The notes under the pieces were generated by a model. That model was given only the letters and a program-made list of their open reading frames with translations. It was not told the origin of the DNA and did no database searches. Source: Aldehydirespirator sp965204875 (lineage in GTDB: Bacteria; Actinomycetota; Acidimicrobiia; Acidimicrobiales; Aldehydirespiratoraceae). From it: a stretch of 64,000 nt of DNA. Where the stretch lies: contig OZ242020.1 in the NCBI GenBank assembly GCA_965204875.1, positions 1,612,001 through 1,676,000 of the forward strand, in the 5' to 3' direction. Positions within the stretch are counted from its first letter, which is position 1; the number at the start of each line of letters is the position of its first letter. Both the position numbers and the translations under genes were made by a program. Below, one piece after another: positions 29,463 through 38,435 of this stretch.

Positions 29463-29499
29463 CCCGATAGTGACGGTACAGCCGCCAGCCTGCTCTAGC

Positions 29500-29588
29500 G
29501 TGGCGTGGTGAGCGAGATCGCCGAACGCGTGGCGCGGGCGCTGCCGGCGGCTCGCCAGACTTCCAGGGTGGCGTGGTGAGCGAGATCG
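29500..29588. repeat. 21-bp direct repeat at the thioesterase start
   Basis: An identical 21-bp sequence beginning GTGGCGTGGTGAGCGAGATC occurs at 29500-29520 and 29568-29588, 68 bp apart. The second copy contains the tandem GTG start codons of the thioesterase gene (29573, 29576). Confidence 0.87.
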
Positions 29589-30322
29589 GGGCGACGGAGC
29601 TGACGCCGCCGCCGGAGTCTGGGCGCATCTACACCGCAAGTCGCCGCGTTCGTCTCGGCGATGTCTCGCCCCAGGGTCTGGCCCGCCTTGATGCCGTGGC
29701 CCGCTACCTGCAGGATGTCGCCCGCGACGACTCCGCCGACGCCGCCTTCAGCGACCCGATGGCTTGGGTGGTTCGCCGCACCCTCATCGAGGTGGCCTGG
29801 GCACCCCGCTTTCAGGAGATGCTGGAGTTGGCCACCTGGTGCAGTGGTTTCGGGGGTCGCTGGGCGGAGCGCCGCACCCGCATCCGCGGTGACGGCGGCG
29901 CTGCCGTGGATGCGTCCAGCGTCTGGGTACACATCGACTCCGACACGGGCAGGCCGCGCCGCCTCGGTGAGGAGTTCCACGGTGTGTGGGGCGTGGCCGC
30001 AGCCGGGCGACGTGTCTCGGCACGCCGGTTGCTCGATAGCGCCCCAGGGCCTGGCGCCACGCGACTGCGCTGGCTGACGCGGGCTGCCGACCTCGACGTG
30101 ATGCGGCACATGAACAACGCCGCCCACTGGGTTGCGGTGGTGGAGGCCATGGACCGTCTCGGTGCCGCGCCACTGCGACTGCGAGCCGAACTCGAGCACA
30201 ACGCGGCCATCGGGTCAGAAGATGATGCGGTGCTCTGGGGCTGCAGCATCGCGGGCGGAGTCGATGTCTGGATGATCGTCGACGGCTCCGGTGCCACCGC
30301 GGCCAGAGTGAGACCCCTGTAG
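29573..30322 (+). CDS. Acyl-ACP thioesterase-like hotdog protein
   Basis: This 249-aa protein has two hotdog domains. The first half has RRVRLGDVSPQGLARLDAVA and a central segment WVVRRTLIEVAWAPRF; the second half has LDVMRHMNNAAHWVAVVEA, matching the catalytic D-x-N-x-H-x-N region of FatA-type thioesterases (PF01643). It probably releases fatty acids or acyl groups from a carrier. The start is GTG at 29573 or 29576, inside a direct repeat. The gene stands alone on the plus strand. Confidence 0.82.
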   Translation: MVSEIGATELTPPPESGRIYTASRRVRLGDVSPQGLARLDAVARYLQDVARDDSADAAFSDPMAWVVRRTLIEVAWAPRFQEMLELATWCSGFGGRWAERRTRIRGDGGAAVDASSVWVHIDSDTGRPRRLGEEFHGVWGVAAAGRRVSARRLLDSAPGPGATRLRWLTRAADLDVMRHMNNAAHWVAVVEAMDRLGAAPLRLRAELEHNAAIGSEDDAVLWGCSIAGGVDVWMIVDGSGATAARVRPL

Positions 30323-30406
30323 CCACCCGCTTAGCGAGCTCCCGCATTCAATACATGCCCCCGGCCAAGACCTGAGCCGCCTGCGAGTTGCGGGGTGACG
30401 GTTGCT

Positions 30407-31504
30407 CTAGCAGTGCTCCGGCTCTGTGATCTGGAAGCGCAGTAGGCCGTTGCCGTCCCGGCTAGACCTGGCCTCTCCCATCATGCGCAGGTGCTCGAGA
30501 TGGGCGAACGTCTCGCTGGCCGCCATCTCGCCCCAGGCACGCTCAGTGAAGAGGGTCTTCATGTAGGCCTCGACCGGCGCGCCGGCGAGCTGGGGTCCGG
30601 CGGCCCGCAGCACGTCGAGCCGCTCCAGGTGGTGGCGATGGATGGCGTCGGTCCTGGCCTTGAGATCGGTGAGGGGGTGCCCGTGGGCGGGCAGGCACAC
30701 GGTGACACCGTCGAGGGCCCCCACCCGGGCCAGCGAGTCGAAGAACGCGGCCAGCGGGTCGCCGATCTCGGCGGAGCCGGCGATATGGGGGGTGATCGTG
30801 GGCAGGACGTGATCCCCCGACAGCAGCACACCCTCGGCGGGATCCCACAGGCACAGGTGGTCCGCCGTGTGGCCCGGTGTGTGCACTGCGAACCAGTCCC
30901 GGTCCGCCATCCGCACCGCCGCGCCGTCGCTGACGCGGATGGTCGGCTCGGGCACCCGGAAGCGGGGGGCGTTCGTCTGCCCGTCCATCTGGATCCACAT
31001 CCGTATGGCGTCGTCGGGCGGCGGCTCGCGGCGTGTGCCCCAGAGGGTGCTGCCACGCTCGTTCAGCTTCGCCTTCCACAGTTCCACTAGAGCGGCGGGG
31101 TCGAGTTCCAGCAGGTCCAGGTCGATGTCGGCGTTGACGTCATCGGCGGCGGGGCTGGCCGCGAACGCGCTGTGGGTGAGCAGTTCGGCTCCGGTCTCTT
31201 CCCGAAGCTGGTGGCTCCCCCCGTAGTGGTCGGGATGGGAATGGGTGACGACGGTCGTATGCACCCGCTCGAGGGGGATGCCGGCCTGCTTGAGCCGGTC
31301 GCACAGGGCCGTCCACGACTCGTTGCCGGGCAGACCGGGATCGACCAGCACCGCACCGTCGCCGTCGACCAGCGCGTAGCAGTTGACGTGCCCGAGTCCC
31401 GGCATGCTCACCGGAAGCTGCATGCGCAGCACTCCTGGCGCCACCTCGGTCACCTCGGTGCGGGCGGGCTCCTGCTCCTGCTTGGTGTAAACCTTGACGG
31501 TCAT
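30407..31504 (-). CDS. Metallo-beta-lactamase fold hydrolase
   Basis: This 365-aa protein has the metal-binding motif THSHPDHYGG, HTPGHTADHLCLW with a further His, and SGDHVLP with the bridging Asp. The C-terminal PAHGHPLTDLKARTDAI and a helical LACTB2-like tail (about 270-365) follow. Substrate is unknown; the layout resembles hydrolases with a winged-helix C-terminus that act on nucleic acids or acyl thioesters. It starts 4 nt after the orn stop, so the two are co-transcribed. Confidence 0.88.
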   Translation of the reverse strand: MTVKVYTKQEQEPARTEVTEVAPGVLRMQLPVSMPGLGHVNCYALVDGDGAVLVDPGLPGNESWTALCDRLKQAGIPLERVHTTVVTHSHPDHYGGSHQLREETGAELLTHSAFAASPAADDVNADIDLDLLELDPAALVELWKAKLNERGSTLWGTRREPPPDDAIRMWIQMDGQTNAPRFRVPEPTIRVSDGAAVRMADRDWFAVHTPGHTADHLCLWDPAEGVLLSGDHVLPTITPHIAGSAEIGDPLAAFFDSLARVGALDGVTVCLPAHGHPLTDLKARTDAIHRHHLERLDVLRAAGPQLAGAPVEAYMKTLFTERAWGEMAASETFAHLEHLRMMGEARSSRDGNGLLRFQITEPEHC

Positions 31505-31508
31505 CGCC

Positions 31509-32075
31509 TCATCTGGAACCGGCTTTAGCAGGTGGGCCGATGAAGCCGGCTGAGCGATACCAGCGCAGTTCGGTGATGCTCTCTTTGATGTCGTCGAGGG
31601 CGCGGTGCGTCTTTGCTTTCTCGGGAGCGTTCCGGTACGCCTCGGGCTGCCAGCGCATGGCGAGCTCTTTCACGGTGGACACGTCCACCGACCTGTAGTG
31701 CAGGAAGTTGTCGACCTCGGGCAGGTAGCGGGCCAGGAAGCGACGGTCCATGCCGATGGAGCTGCCGCACAGCGGCGTCTCTCCGGCCTCGGCGAGGTGC
31801 GCGCTCAGGAAGCTCAGCACCGCGTCGCCCGCCTCCTGCAGGCCCAGCGTGGATGCCGCCACCCGCTCGATCAATCCGCTTGCGGTGTGCATGGCGGTGA
31901 CCACCTCTTCCATTCCGGCGAGGGCCTCCGGGGGTTGATGGATCACCAGGTCGGGCCCGACGGCCACGACCTCCAGCTCGTCGTCGGTGACGAGGGTCGC
32001 GATCTCCAGGATCACGTCCCGCTCGACATCGAGTCCGGTCATCTCCAAGTCCATCCACGCAAGCACTGCGCTCAC
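31509..32075 (-). CDS. orn: Oligoribonuclease
   Basis: Orn degrades RNA dinucleotides left by other RNases. The 188-aa protein is a DEDDh exonuclease: MDLEMTGLDVERDVILEIA (Exo I), SSIGMDRRFLARYLP (Exo II) and HRALDDIKESITELRWYR (Exo III, with His and Asp). The GTG at 32075 gives MSAVLAWMDLEMTG, the expected N-terminus; the open frame extends further upstream without family similarity. It is co-oriented with the MBL gene. Confidence 0.93.
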   Translation of the reverse strand: MSAVLAWMDLEMTGLDVERDVILEIATLVTDDELEVVAVGPDLVIHQPPEALAGMEEVVTAMHTASGLIERVAASTLGLQEAGDAVLSFLSAHLAEAGETPLCGSSIGMDRRFLARYLPEVDNFLHYRSVDVSTVKELAMRWQPEAYRNAPEKAKTHRALDDIKESITELRWYRSAGFIGPPAKAGSR

Positions 32076-32250
32076 AGGATAACGACGCCCCTGGCCGGGG
32101 CGGTCCGGCTGCGCCGAGGCCGCAGAGCGCGTCGGCGACTCGGCACCATTCACGTATGTCGATGGGTGGTTGACTCGGTGAGCGCCCGCCCGCGGCACCG
32201 ACCCCTTCGAGGACACAGCGCCCCGCGGTGGTGCGGCTACTGTCGGTGCG

Positions 32251-32688
32251 GTGCTGGAGGTTCCGATCCTGCGTCTGGATGCCGGGCTGCCCCTTCCCGC
32301 CTACGCTCGGCCGGGCGACGCGGGCATCGATCTCATGGCGCGAACCCGAACAGTGCTGGAGGCCGGCGGCGGGCGGGCACTGGTACCGACCGGTGTGGCC
32401 GTGTCCTTGCCGGCCGGCTGTGCCGGGCTCGTGCTGCCACGCAGCGGCCTGGCCCTGCACCACGGCGTCACGTGCCTCAACACCCCCGGCCTGATCGACT
32501 CGGGCTACCGGGGCGAGCTCAAGGTGTTGCTGGTGAACACGGACCCCGTCGATGACTTCACGGTCGATCGAGGCGCTCGCATAGCGCAGCTGGTGGTTCT
32601 GGCGGTCGATCAGGTGCGCCTGCTGGAGGTGGCGAGCCTCGATCCCTCAACACGCGGCGAGGCTGGCTTCGGCTCGACCGGCCGCTAG
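32251..32688 (+). CDS. dut: Deoxyuridine 5'-triphosphate nucleotidohydrolase
   Basis: The enzyme hydrolyses dUTP to dUMP. All five trimeric dUTPase motifs are visible in the 145-aa protein: PGDAGIDL, PRSGLALHHGV, NTPGLIDSGYRGELKV, RGARIAQLV and the C-terminal GEAGFGSTGR. The GTG at 32251 is the start. The anti-sigma-like gene is convergent 6 nt downstream. Confidence 0.95.
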   Translation: MLEVPILRLDAGLPLPAYARPGDAGIDLMARTRTVLEAGGGRALVPTGVAVSLPAGCAGLVLPRSGLALHHGVTCLNTPGLIDSGYRGELKVLLVNTDPVDDFTVDRGARIAQLVVLAVDQVRLLEVASLDPSTRGEAGFGSTGR

Positions 32689-32694
32689 GCACCG

Positions 32695-33072
32695 TCACCT
32701 GCCGGGCGCTCTCAGAATGAGCCGGCGGTTGTCGGGTTCTACGGTGGCCGTAAGGCTCAAGCCGCCCACGACCTCTTTGAACCGGGCGACGGCGGGTGGG
32801 GCGACGGGTGCCCCGGCCGTGCGTTCAGCCTCCAGCTCGAGGCTTCCTCCGCTGGTGCGGAACCGGCACGAGATGGTGGCCGAGTCGTCGGGCGCCCCGT
32901 CCAGCAGCAGTGCCATGGCCTCGTCGATGGCGGCCCGAAGCTCGTCTATCTCGGCGAAAGACAGACCCTGGCGCAGCGCCAGAGCGGCCGCGCCCACACG
33001 CACGATGCGTGCGTAAACGGCGCGCGCCGGCACCGTCAGGACGATCTCGTCGTTCGCGAGCGCCTTGCTCAC
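32695..33072 (-). CDS. Anti-sigma-factor-like GHKL ATPase
   Basis: This 125-aa protein begins LTVPARAVYARIVRVG and has FAEIDELRAAIDEAMALLL, matching the N-box helix of RsbW/SpoIIAB-type kinases. A short strand-rich C-terminus (SATISCRFRTSGGSLELEAE) follows. The glycine-rich ATP lid is not evident, so ATP binding is unsure. A STAS protein is encoded at 45034, far from here. Partner and stress pathway are unknown. Confidence 0.65.
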   Translation of the reverse strand: MSKALANDEIVLTVPARAVYARIVRVGAAALALRQGLSFAEIDELRAAIDEAMALLLDGAPDDSATISCRFRTSGGSLELEAERTAGAPVAPPAVARFKEVVGGLSLTATVEPDNRRLILRAPGR

Positions 33073-33135
33073 CGGTCAAAGATTGCCACGAACTCGCGCC
33101 GTTGCCTTGCCTGTGTGACATCCGGCACCGCTGGC

Positions 33136-33226
33136 TTGTCGCGTTTGCCGCTCGAGGCGAGCACCCCTTGGCGGTCTTCATCCCCGCTGTGGTCGTCGGC
33201 GGCGCGGGGTTGTCGCGTTTGCCGCT
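33136..33226. repeat. 17-bp direct repeat upstream of lysC
   Basis: TTGTCGCGTTTGCCGCT occurs at 33136-33152 and 33210-33226, each followed by CGAGGCG with one offset. It lies in the roughly 215-nt gap between the anti-sigma-like gene and lysC, which share this divergent region. Confidence 0.8.
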
Positions 33227-33286
33227 TCGAGGCGCGCCCTGCTGCGGGAAAGATCGGGACCCGGCGCGCCGGTAGCCTGACCGGTC

Positions 33287-34525
33287 GTGGTCTTCGTGGT
33301 GGAGAAGTTCGGCGGCACCTCGGTGGCCGACCCCGACCGCATCAGGGTGGTGGCCGATCATGTGGCGCGCCGCCGCCGCCATGGTGACGAGGTCGTGCTG
33401 GTCGTCTCTGCCATGGGCAACGAGACCGACCAGCTGCTGCGCCTGGCATCCGACGTGGCCAAGCACCCCCCGGCCCGGGAGCTTGACATGCTCATCACCG
33501 GAGGGGAGCGCAAGGCCTGCGCCTTGATGGCGATGGCGATCAGCTCATTGGGAATCGCCGCTGAGTCCTTCACCGGCAGCCAGGCCGGGTTCCGGACCGA
33601 CTCCTCCCACAGCAACGCCAAGATCCTGCGCATCACGCCGGCGCGCATCGTCGAGGCTCTGGCTGCGGGGACGGTTCCGGTGATCGGAGGATCCCAGGGG
33701 GTGTCCGACGGCAACAACGTGACCTTCCTGGGGCGCGGCGGTTCCGACACCACCGCAGTGGCTCTCGCGCACGCGCTCGGCGCCGACCATTGCGAGCTCT
33801 ACACCGATGTGCCCGGCCTGTTCAGCGCCGACCCCAGGCTGGTGCCCGACGCCCGGCGCATGGACGAGGTGTCGTTCGACGAACTGCTGGAGATGACCGC
33901 CAGCGGCTGTCCCAAGCCGGCCATGCGGGCGGTGGAGATGGCCCGGAACTACGGCGTGGAACTGCACGTGCGCTCGGCCTTCAGCTGGGTGCCGGGCACG
34001 AGGATCACTGGAGGCAAGGACATGGAACACGCAACCGTCACGGCGGTCACCCACGATGTGAGCGAGGCGAAGATGACGGTCTCGGGCGTCGCCGACCAGC
34101 CCGGTGTGGCCGGCCGCCTGTTCCGGGCGCTGGCGATGCGCGACGTCAACGTCGACACGATCGTGCAGAACGTGTCGAGCCGGGGCGTCACCGACATCAG
34201 CTTCACCGTGCCGCTGGATCAGCTGCCGGCGGCTCGGGACGTGACCGCCGGACTGGTTGGCGAGCTCGGGGCGACTGAGACGTCCGACGACGACGGCATC
34301 GCCCGGGTGAGCCTGATCGGCGCGGGGATGCAGACCAACCCCGGCGTGGCGGCGCGGATGTTCGAGACCCTGGCGGCGGCGGGCATCAACATCGAGATGA
34401 TCTCCACCTCGGCGATCCGCATCTCCTGCGTGATCCGCTCCGAGGACGTGGAGCGGGCCGTCGCAGTGCTGCACACCGCCTTCGAGCTGCACAGGGACCC
34501 CTCCGAGCGAGCCGGCCTCAACTAG
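33287..34525 (+). CDS. lysC: Aspartate kinase
   Basis: LysC phosphorylates aspartate in the first step to lysine, threonine, methionine and diaminopimelate. The 412-aa protein has KFGGTSVADPDR, ITGGERKACALM, SQGVSDGNNVTFLGRGGSD and YTDVPGLFSADPR in the kinase domain, then two ACT domains (about 255-325, 335-405) for lysine/threonine feedback. The GTG at 33287 is the start. Bases 34010-34024 carry an internal ribosome-binding site and ATG that could make a separate regulatory beta subunit. asd follows 15 nt later. Confidence 0.95.
   Translation: MVFVVEKFGGTSVADPDRIRVVADHVARRRRHGDEVVLVVSAMGNETDQLLRLASDVAKHPPARELDMLITGGERKACALMAMAISSLGIAAESFTGSQAGFRTDSSHSNAKILRITPARIVEALAAGTVPVIGGSQGVSDGNNVTFLGRGGSDTTAVALAHALGADHCELYTDVPGLFSADPRLVPDARRMDEVSFDELLEMTASGCPKPAMRAVEMARNYGVELHVRSAFSWVPGTRITGGKDMEHATVTAVTHDVSEAKMTVSGVADQPGVAGRLFRALAMRDVNVDTIVQNVSSRGVTDISFTVPLDQLPAARDVTAGLVGELGATETSDDDGIARVSLIGAGMQTNPGVAARMFETLAAAGINIEMISTSAIRISCVIRSEDVERAVAVLHTAFELHRDPSERAGLN
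34010..34024 (+). promoter_or_regulatory. Internal Shine-Dalgarno and ATG within lysC (beta-subunit start)
   Basis: GGAGG (34010-34014) is 7 nt upstream of an in-frame ATG (34022-34024). Initiation there would give a 167-aa protein starting MEHATVTAVTH and holding both ACT domains. Such overlapping beta subunits are established for aspartate kinases of Bacillus and Corynebacterium. Confidence 0.65.
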
Positions 34526-34540
34526 GTAGCCTGCGATGCC

Positions 34541-35557
34541 ATGAACGTGGGAATCGTCGGTGCGACCGGTCAGGTCGGCGGCGTGATGCGGGAACTGCTG
34601 GCGCAGCGGCGCTTCGATGTGGACCGGCTGCGGCTCTTCGCTTCGGAACGCTCGGCCGGACAACGGCTGCAGTGGCAGGACGCGGACATCGTGGTCGAGG
34701 AGGCCGCGACCGCCGACTACGCCAGCCTGGACATATGCCTGTTCTCCGCTGGTGCCTCCACCAGCCGTGCGCTGGCGGAGAGAGTCTCGGCCCAGGGTGC
34801 CATGGTCATCGACAACTCCTCGGCCTGGCGCCGCGACCCCGACGTGCCGCTGGTGGTAGCCGAAGTGAATCCTCATGCACTGGCGTCGATTCCCAGGGGG
34901 ATAGTCGCCAACCCGAACTGCACCACCATGGTGGTCATGCCCCCGCTGGCGAGCCTGAACCAGGAGGCGGGCCTCGTGGCGATGGTGGTGTCGACCTACC
35001 AGGCGGTCTCGGGCGCCGGTCTCGCAGGGGTCGCGGAGCTCGACGAGCAGGTGCAGAAGGCGGGCGACGCTGCACCTTCGCTCACCTACGACGGGTCCGC
35101 GCTGGGCCTGCAAGCAGGCCGGAAGTTCTGCGAGCCGATCGCCTACAACGTGGTGCCCCTAGCCGGGTCGCTGGTCGGCGACGGCAGCGGCGAGACCGAC
35201 GAGGAGCAGAAGCTCGTCCACGAGAGCCGCCGGATCCTCGAACTGCCCGAGTTGTCGGTCGCCGCGACCTGCGTGCGGGTGCCGGTCTACTGCGGGCACT
35301 CCCTGTCGATCAGCGCCTCGTTCGAGCGGCCCATCAGCCCCGCACGGGCGGCCGAGGTGTTGGCCGATGCGCCGGGGGTGACGCTGGCCGATGTGCCCAC
35401 ACCGTTGAAGGCCGCGGGTGCCGACCCGTCGTATGTGGGCCGCATCCGCCGCGATCCCACACGCCCCAACGGCCTGTCACTGTTCGTGTCGGGCGACAAC
35501 CTGCGCAAGGGCGCCGCTCTCAACGCCGTGCAGATCGCCGAGGCTCTCGGCGGCTGA
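34541..35557 (+). CDS. asd: Aspartate-semialdehyde dehydrogenase
   Basis: Asd reduces aspartyl phosphate to the semialdehyde, the step after LysC. The 338-aa protein has the NADP-binding GIVGATGQVGGVM, the catalytic Cys in ANPNCTTMVVMP, the active-site His segment CVRVPVYCGHSLSI, and VSGDNLRKGAALNAVQ near the end. The lysC-asd pairing is typical of actinobacteria. Confidence 0.96.
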   Translation: MNVGIVGATGQVGGVMRELLAQRRFDVDRLRLFASERSAGQRLQWQDADIVVEEAATADYASLDICLFSAGASTSRALAERVSAQGAMVIDNSSAWRRDPDVPLVVAEVNPHALASIPRGIVANPNCTTMVVMPPLASLNQEAGLVAMVVSTYQAVSGAGLAGVAELDEQVQKAGDAAPSLTYDGSALGLQAGRKFCEPIAYNVVPLAGSLVGDGSGETDEEQKLVHESRRILELPELSVAATCVRVPVYCGHSLSISASFERPISPARAAEVLADAPGVTLADVPTPLKAAGADPSYVGRIRRDPTRPNGLSLFVSGDNLRKGAALNAVQIAEALGG

Positions 35558-35664
35558 AGCCGAGCGGGCCTGTGCCGGTGTCATGGCGCTCTGCGCAGGA
35601 GCGCTGTCTGCAGCACCGGCGGGTTGACCGCTGGTCGGCCTGCTCGAGCGAGACTCTGGCGGCT

Positions 35665-36507
35665 TCAGGCCGTGGTCCTGGGCACGCGGCGTGAAGCGAT
35701 GGCTGCGATCACGAGGCCGATGCCGAGCACCTCGGGCGCGCTCGGCACCTGTGACAGTGCGACGAGGCCCACCAGGGTCGCGGTCACGGGCAGCAGGGCT
35801 TGCAGGAGGGCGAAGCGGTGCGGGTCGATGCGCCGCATCACGGCCTGGTCGATCCGGTAGGGGATCACGTTGGAGAGCACGCCGGTGGCGATCCCCAAGG
35901 CCAGCACTGCCGGCGAGTCCAGCACGCCTGCCACGCCGGCGCTGCCGAACGGGCTGATGGCGACGGCCCCGAAGAGCATTCCCAGGCCCAGGCCGTGCAC
36001 CGCTGCGGGGCTCTGGGCCACCCGGTGCCCCAGCAGGATGTAGCCGGCCCAGAACCATCCGGCGAGCAGGGCGAACGCGGCTCCCTCGGTCGTTCCCTCG
36101 GCCTCCACTCCCGCCAGGATCACCACGCCTGACACGGCCAGCAGCAGTGCCAGTGCGGAGCGCCGGGTGCGCGCGCCGGCGGCCGCCACCGCGACCGGGC
36201 CGATGAACTCGATGGCGACGGCATTGCCGAGGGGCAGCTTGTCCATGGCGAGGTAGAAGCACAGGTTCATGGCTGCCAGCGACACGCCGAAGGCCGCGGC
36301 CCGGCGTAGCTCGGCCGCCGTCCAGCGCCGCCGCCAGGAGCGTCGCAACACCACGATGAGCGCTGCCGCGCCGAGCACCCGCAGCAGCGCCACGCCACCA
36401 GGCGCCAAGTGTTTGAACAGATTCGCCGCCACAGCCGCTCCCGAGTACTGCGACAGCGCACTCAGCATGAACAGCGGTTCGGGTGCGAGCGTAGGGGGCT
36501 TGCGCAT
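35665..36507 (-). CDS. EamA/RhtA-like transporter
   Basis: This 280-aa protein has ten predicted helices in two EamA halves. Segments such as LCFYLAMDKLPLGNAVAIEFIGP and LSNVIPYRIDQAVMRRI resemble RhtA, the threonine/homoserine exporter of the DMT superfamily. Its position next to lysC-asd supports export of an aspartate-family amino acid, although it is convergent. The ATG at 36507 starts just before the first helix; the frame remains open to 36582. Confidence 0.8.
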   Translation of the reverse strand: MRKPPTLAPEPLFMLSALSQYSGAAVAANLFKHLAPGGVALLRVLGAAALIVVLRRSWRRRWTAAELRRAAAFGVSLAAMNLCFYLAMDKLPLGNAVAIEFIGPVAVAAAGARTRRSALALLLAVSGVVILAGVEAEGTTEGAAFALLAGWFWAGYILLGHRVAQSPAAVHGLGLGMLFGAVAISPFGSAGVAGVLDSPAVLALGIATGVLSNVIPYRIDQAVMRRIDPHRFALLQALLPVTATLVGLVALSQVPSAPEVLGIGLVIAAIASRRVPRTTA

Positions 36508-36894
36508 CAACTCGTGCTCGCCCTCAGGCAGGAGCCCGCACCCGGGATCCGTCCACCGGCAGCATGGCACAAAGTCTGCCATCGCACCAGATCAGGCTGG
36601 CGGTGCAGGGGCGGCGGGTGCGTCAGCGGCGCGAGCTGCTGTGCGGTCAGGCCGTCCGCAGCGGCATCCCCATCACGTTTCTGGGATGCTTCCATGGTAC
36701 CCGGAGAGTTTTGTGGCGATATGTGGTTATTGTTTCGATTTCAGATTACATAGGTGGGATTTGACAATAGCTTCATAACTCCACATAACTGGTCTGGAAC
36801 GTGAGCACCTGCTCAACCGCCCTTCGAGTCGCTGGAGATGGTGGCCGGGACGGACCCCGCTGGTGCCGAACCGCGGCGGCGGTAGGGTTGGGCC
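36508..36894. other. Intergenic region with AT-rich promoter segment
   Basis: About 390 nt lie between the divergent EamA and flavin reductase genes. The stretch 36700-36800 is clearly AT-rich. No coding frame is convincing. A sigma70-type promoter is proposed at 36761-36789. Confidence 0.6.
36761..36789 (+). promoter_or_regulatory. Candidate sigma70-type promoter for the flavin reductase gene
   Basis: A perfect -35 hexamer TTGACA (36761-36766) is followed, after 17 nt, by CATAAC (36784-36789), a 4/6 match to TATAAT. The leader to the GTG at 36895 would be about 100 nt. Confidence 0.45.
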
Positions 36895-37392
36895 GTGGCT
36901 CTGGACGATCAGCTGGTGAACCGGGTCACCTGGAAGATCCCGAACGCGCTGGCGCTGATCGGCTCGCGCTGCGGGGACGAGCGCAACGCCATGACCGCGA
37001 GCTGGATCACGCAGCTGTCGATGGAGCCGGTGCTCATAGGCGTCGGCGTGGACAATACGGCGGTGACCCACAGGCTGATCTCCCAGGGCGGCTCGTTCAC
37101 CGTCAACCTGTGGGACTCCGGCGACACCCGTGTGTTCGTCAAGTTCTCGAAGCCCGCCACCTACGCCGAGGGCACACTCAACGGGCGGGCGGTGCGCGAG
37201 GCGGCCACGGGTGCGCCGGTGTTCGACGAGGCCATCGCCTGGCTGGACTGCGAGGTGCGCCACGCCTTCGACCTGGGCACGCACACGCTGTTCGTGGGCG
37301 AGCTGGTGGACGCGGCGATCCGTGCCGACGAGATCCGCTCGGCCGCCATGAGTGACACCCGGATGAAATACGGCGGCGTCAAGCGCCACTGA
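36895..37392 (+). CDS. Flavin reductase-like FMN-binding protein
   Basis: This 165-aa protein has a split-barrel flavin domain: NALALIGSRCGDERNAMTAS, VLIGVGVDNTAVTHRLI, GSFTVNLW, and a central LDCEVRHAFDLGTHTLFVGEL strand typical of the family. It probably reduces or binds FMN for a partner oxygenase; the neighbouring SDR may belong to the same pathway. The last ten bases including the stop recur twice downstream. Confidence 0.85.
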   Translation: MALDDQLVNRVTWKIPNALALIGSRCGDERNAMTASWITQLSMEPVLIGVGVDNTAVTHRLISQGGSFTVNLWDSGDTRVFVKFSKPATYAEGTLNGRAVREAATGAPVFDEAIAWLDCEVRHAFDLGTHTLFVGELVDAAIRADEIRSAAMSDTRMKYGGVKRH

Positions 37393-37500
37393 ACACAGGC
37401 CCACCGAAACAGACGCCACCGAGCACGAGCGCCACTGAACCGTTGAGCCTCTCAGCGCCTCCTCACAGAGCAAAGAGCGCTCGGCGGCCCGCGCCACTGA
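37383..37500. repeat. Three copies of a 10-bp unit holding the flavin reductase stop
   Basis: GCGCCACTGA occurs at 37383-37392 (end of the gene, with TGA), 37429-37438 and 37491-37500. Related CACTGAAC fragments lie between them. The spacing is about 46 and 62 bp. Confidence 0.75.
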
Positions 37501-37516
37501 CAGCATCACTGAACAC

Positions 37517-38386
37517 GTGAGCGACCTGCCTGAGGACGACCTGCCTGAGGACGCCGGCCGCATCGAGGACTATGGCCTGCTGCTCGATGGGCGGGTGGCG
37601 GTGGTGACGGGCGGCGGCGACGGCATCGGCGGGGCGATCAGCCGGCTGTTCGCCGCTCACGGTGCCCGAGTCGAGATCGCCGAGATCGACCAGGCCCGCG
37701 GCGAGCGGGCCGTGGCCGACATCGCCGAAGCCGGCGGCACGGCCGGGCTGCATGTGATCGACGTCCGCTCGGCCGGCGATGTGGAGCGGCTGCGGGCCGG
37801 GGTGCTCGATGCCCGCGGCCGTGTCGACGTGCTGGTCAACAATGTGGGCGATTACCGGCCGCTCGTGCGCTTCCACCGCTCGTCGCCGGAGTCGTGGACG
37901 GCGATGTACGAGGTGAACCTGCTGCACATGCTGCTGATCACCCGGGCCTTCCTGCCCGCCATGATGCGGGCGCGCCAAGGGTCGATCGTCAACGTCCACT
38001 CGGTCGAGGGGTTGCGGGGTTACCCCGGCGAGCCGGTGTACGCGGCGATGAAGGCGGCCGCGGCACACTTCACCACGTCGCTGGCCGCCGGGTACGGGCG
38101 CTTCGGCATACGCGCCAACGGCATCGGCCCCGACCTCACCCAGACCCCTCAGGTCGACTACATCACGGGCTACGAGGAGCATGAGCACCTGTGGGAGGCG
38201 TGGGCGCCGGTCGGGCGCCTGGGCCGCCCCGAGGATCAGGCTCGGGTGGCGCTGTTCCTGGCCAGCGATCTGTCGTCGTTCGTCACCGGGGTGAACATCC
38301 CCGTAGACGGCGGCACCCTCGCCGGCGGCGGCTGGTTCTACTCGCCTGAGGCAGGCCGTTTCGTGAACCGTCCCACCGGCCTGTAG
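37517..38386 (+). CDS. Short-chain dehydrogenase/reductase
   Basis: This 289-aa classical SDR has the cofactor motif VVTGGGDGIGGAIS, NNVGDY at the adenine ring site, the catalytic Ser in VNVHSVEG and the YAAMK Tyr/Lys pair. The C-terminal VTGVNIPVDGGTLAGGG is standard. The acidic residue in IAEID suggests NAD preference. The N-terminus begins MSDLPEDDLPED, from a perfect 15-bp tandem duplication (37523-37552). Substrate is unknown. Confidence 0.9.
   Translation: MSDLPEDDLPEDAGRIEDYGLLLDGRVAVVTGGGDGIGGAISRLFAAHGARVEIAEIDQARGERAVADIAEAGGTAGLHVIDVRSAGDVERLRAGVLDARGRVDVLVNNVGDYRPLVRFHRSSPESWTAMYEVNLLHMLLITRAFLPAMMRARQGSIVNVHSVEGLRGYPGEPVYAAMKAAAAHFTTSLAAGYGRFGIRANGIGPDLTQTPQVDYITGYEEHEHLWEAWAPVGRLGRPEDQARVALFLASDLSSFVTGVNIPVDGGTLAGGGWFYSPEAGRFVNRPTGL
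37523..37552. repeat. 15-bp tandem repeat at the SDR N-terminus
   Basis: GACCTGCCTGAGGAC is repeated perfectly at 37523-37537 and 37538-37552, six bases after the start codon. It duplicates Asp-Leu-Pro-Glu-Asp in frame. Confidence 0.9.
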
Positions 38387-38435
38387 CCCCCATAGCAGTG
38401 CTGCCGGCGGGGGCCGCAACCGTTGGGCACCGGAA

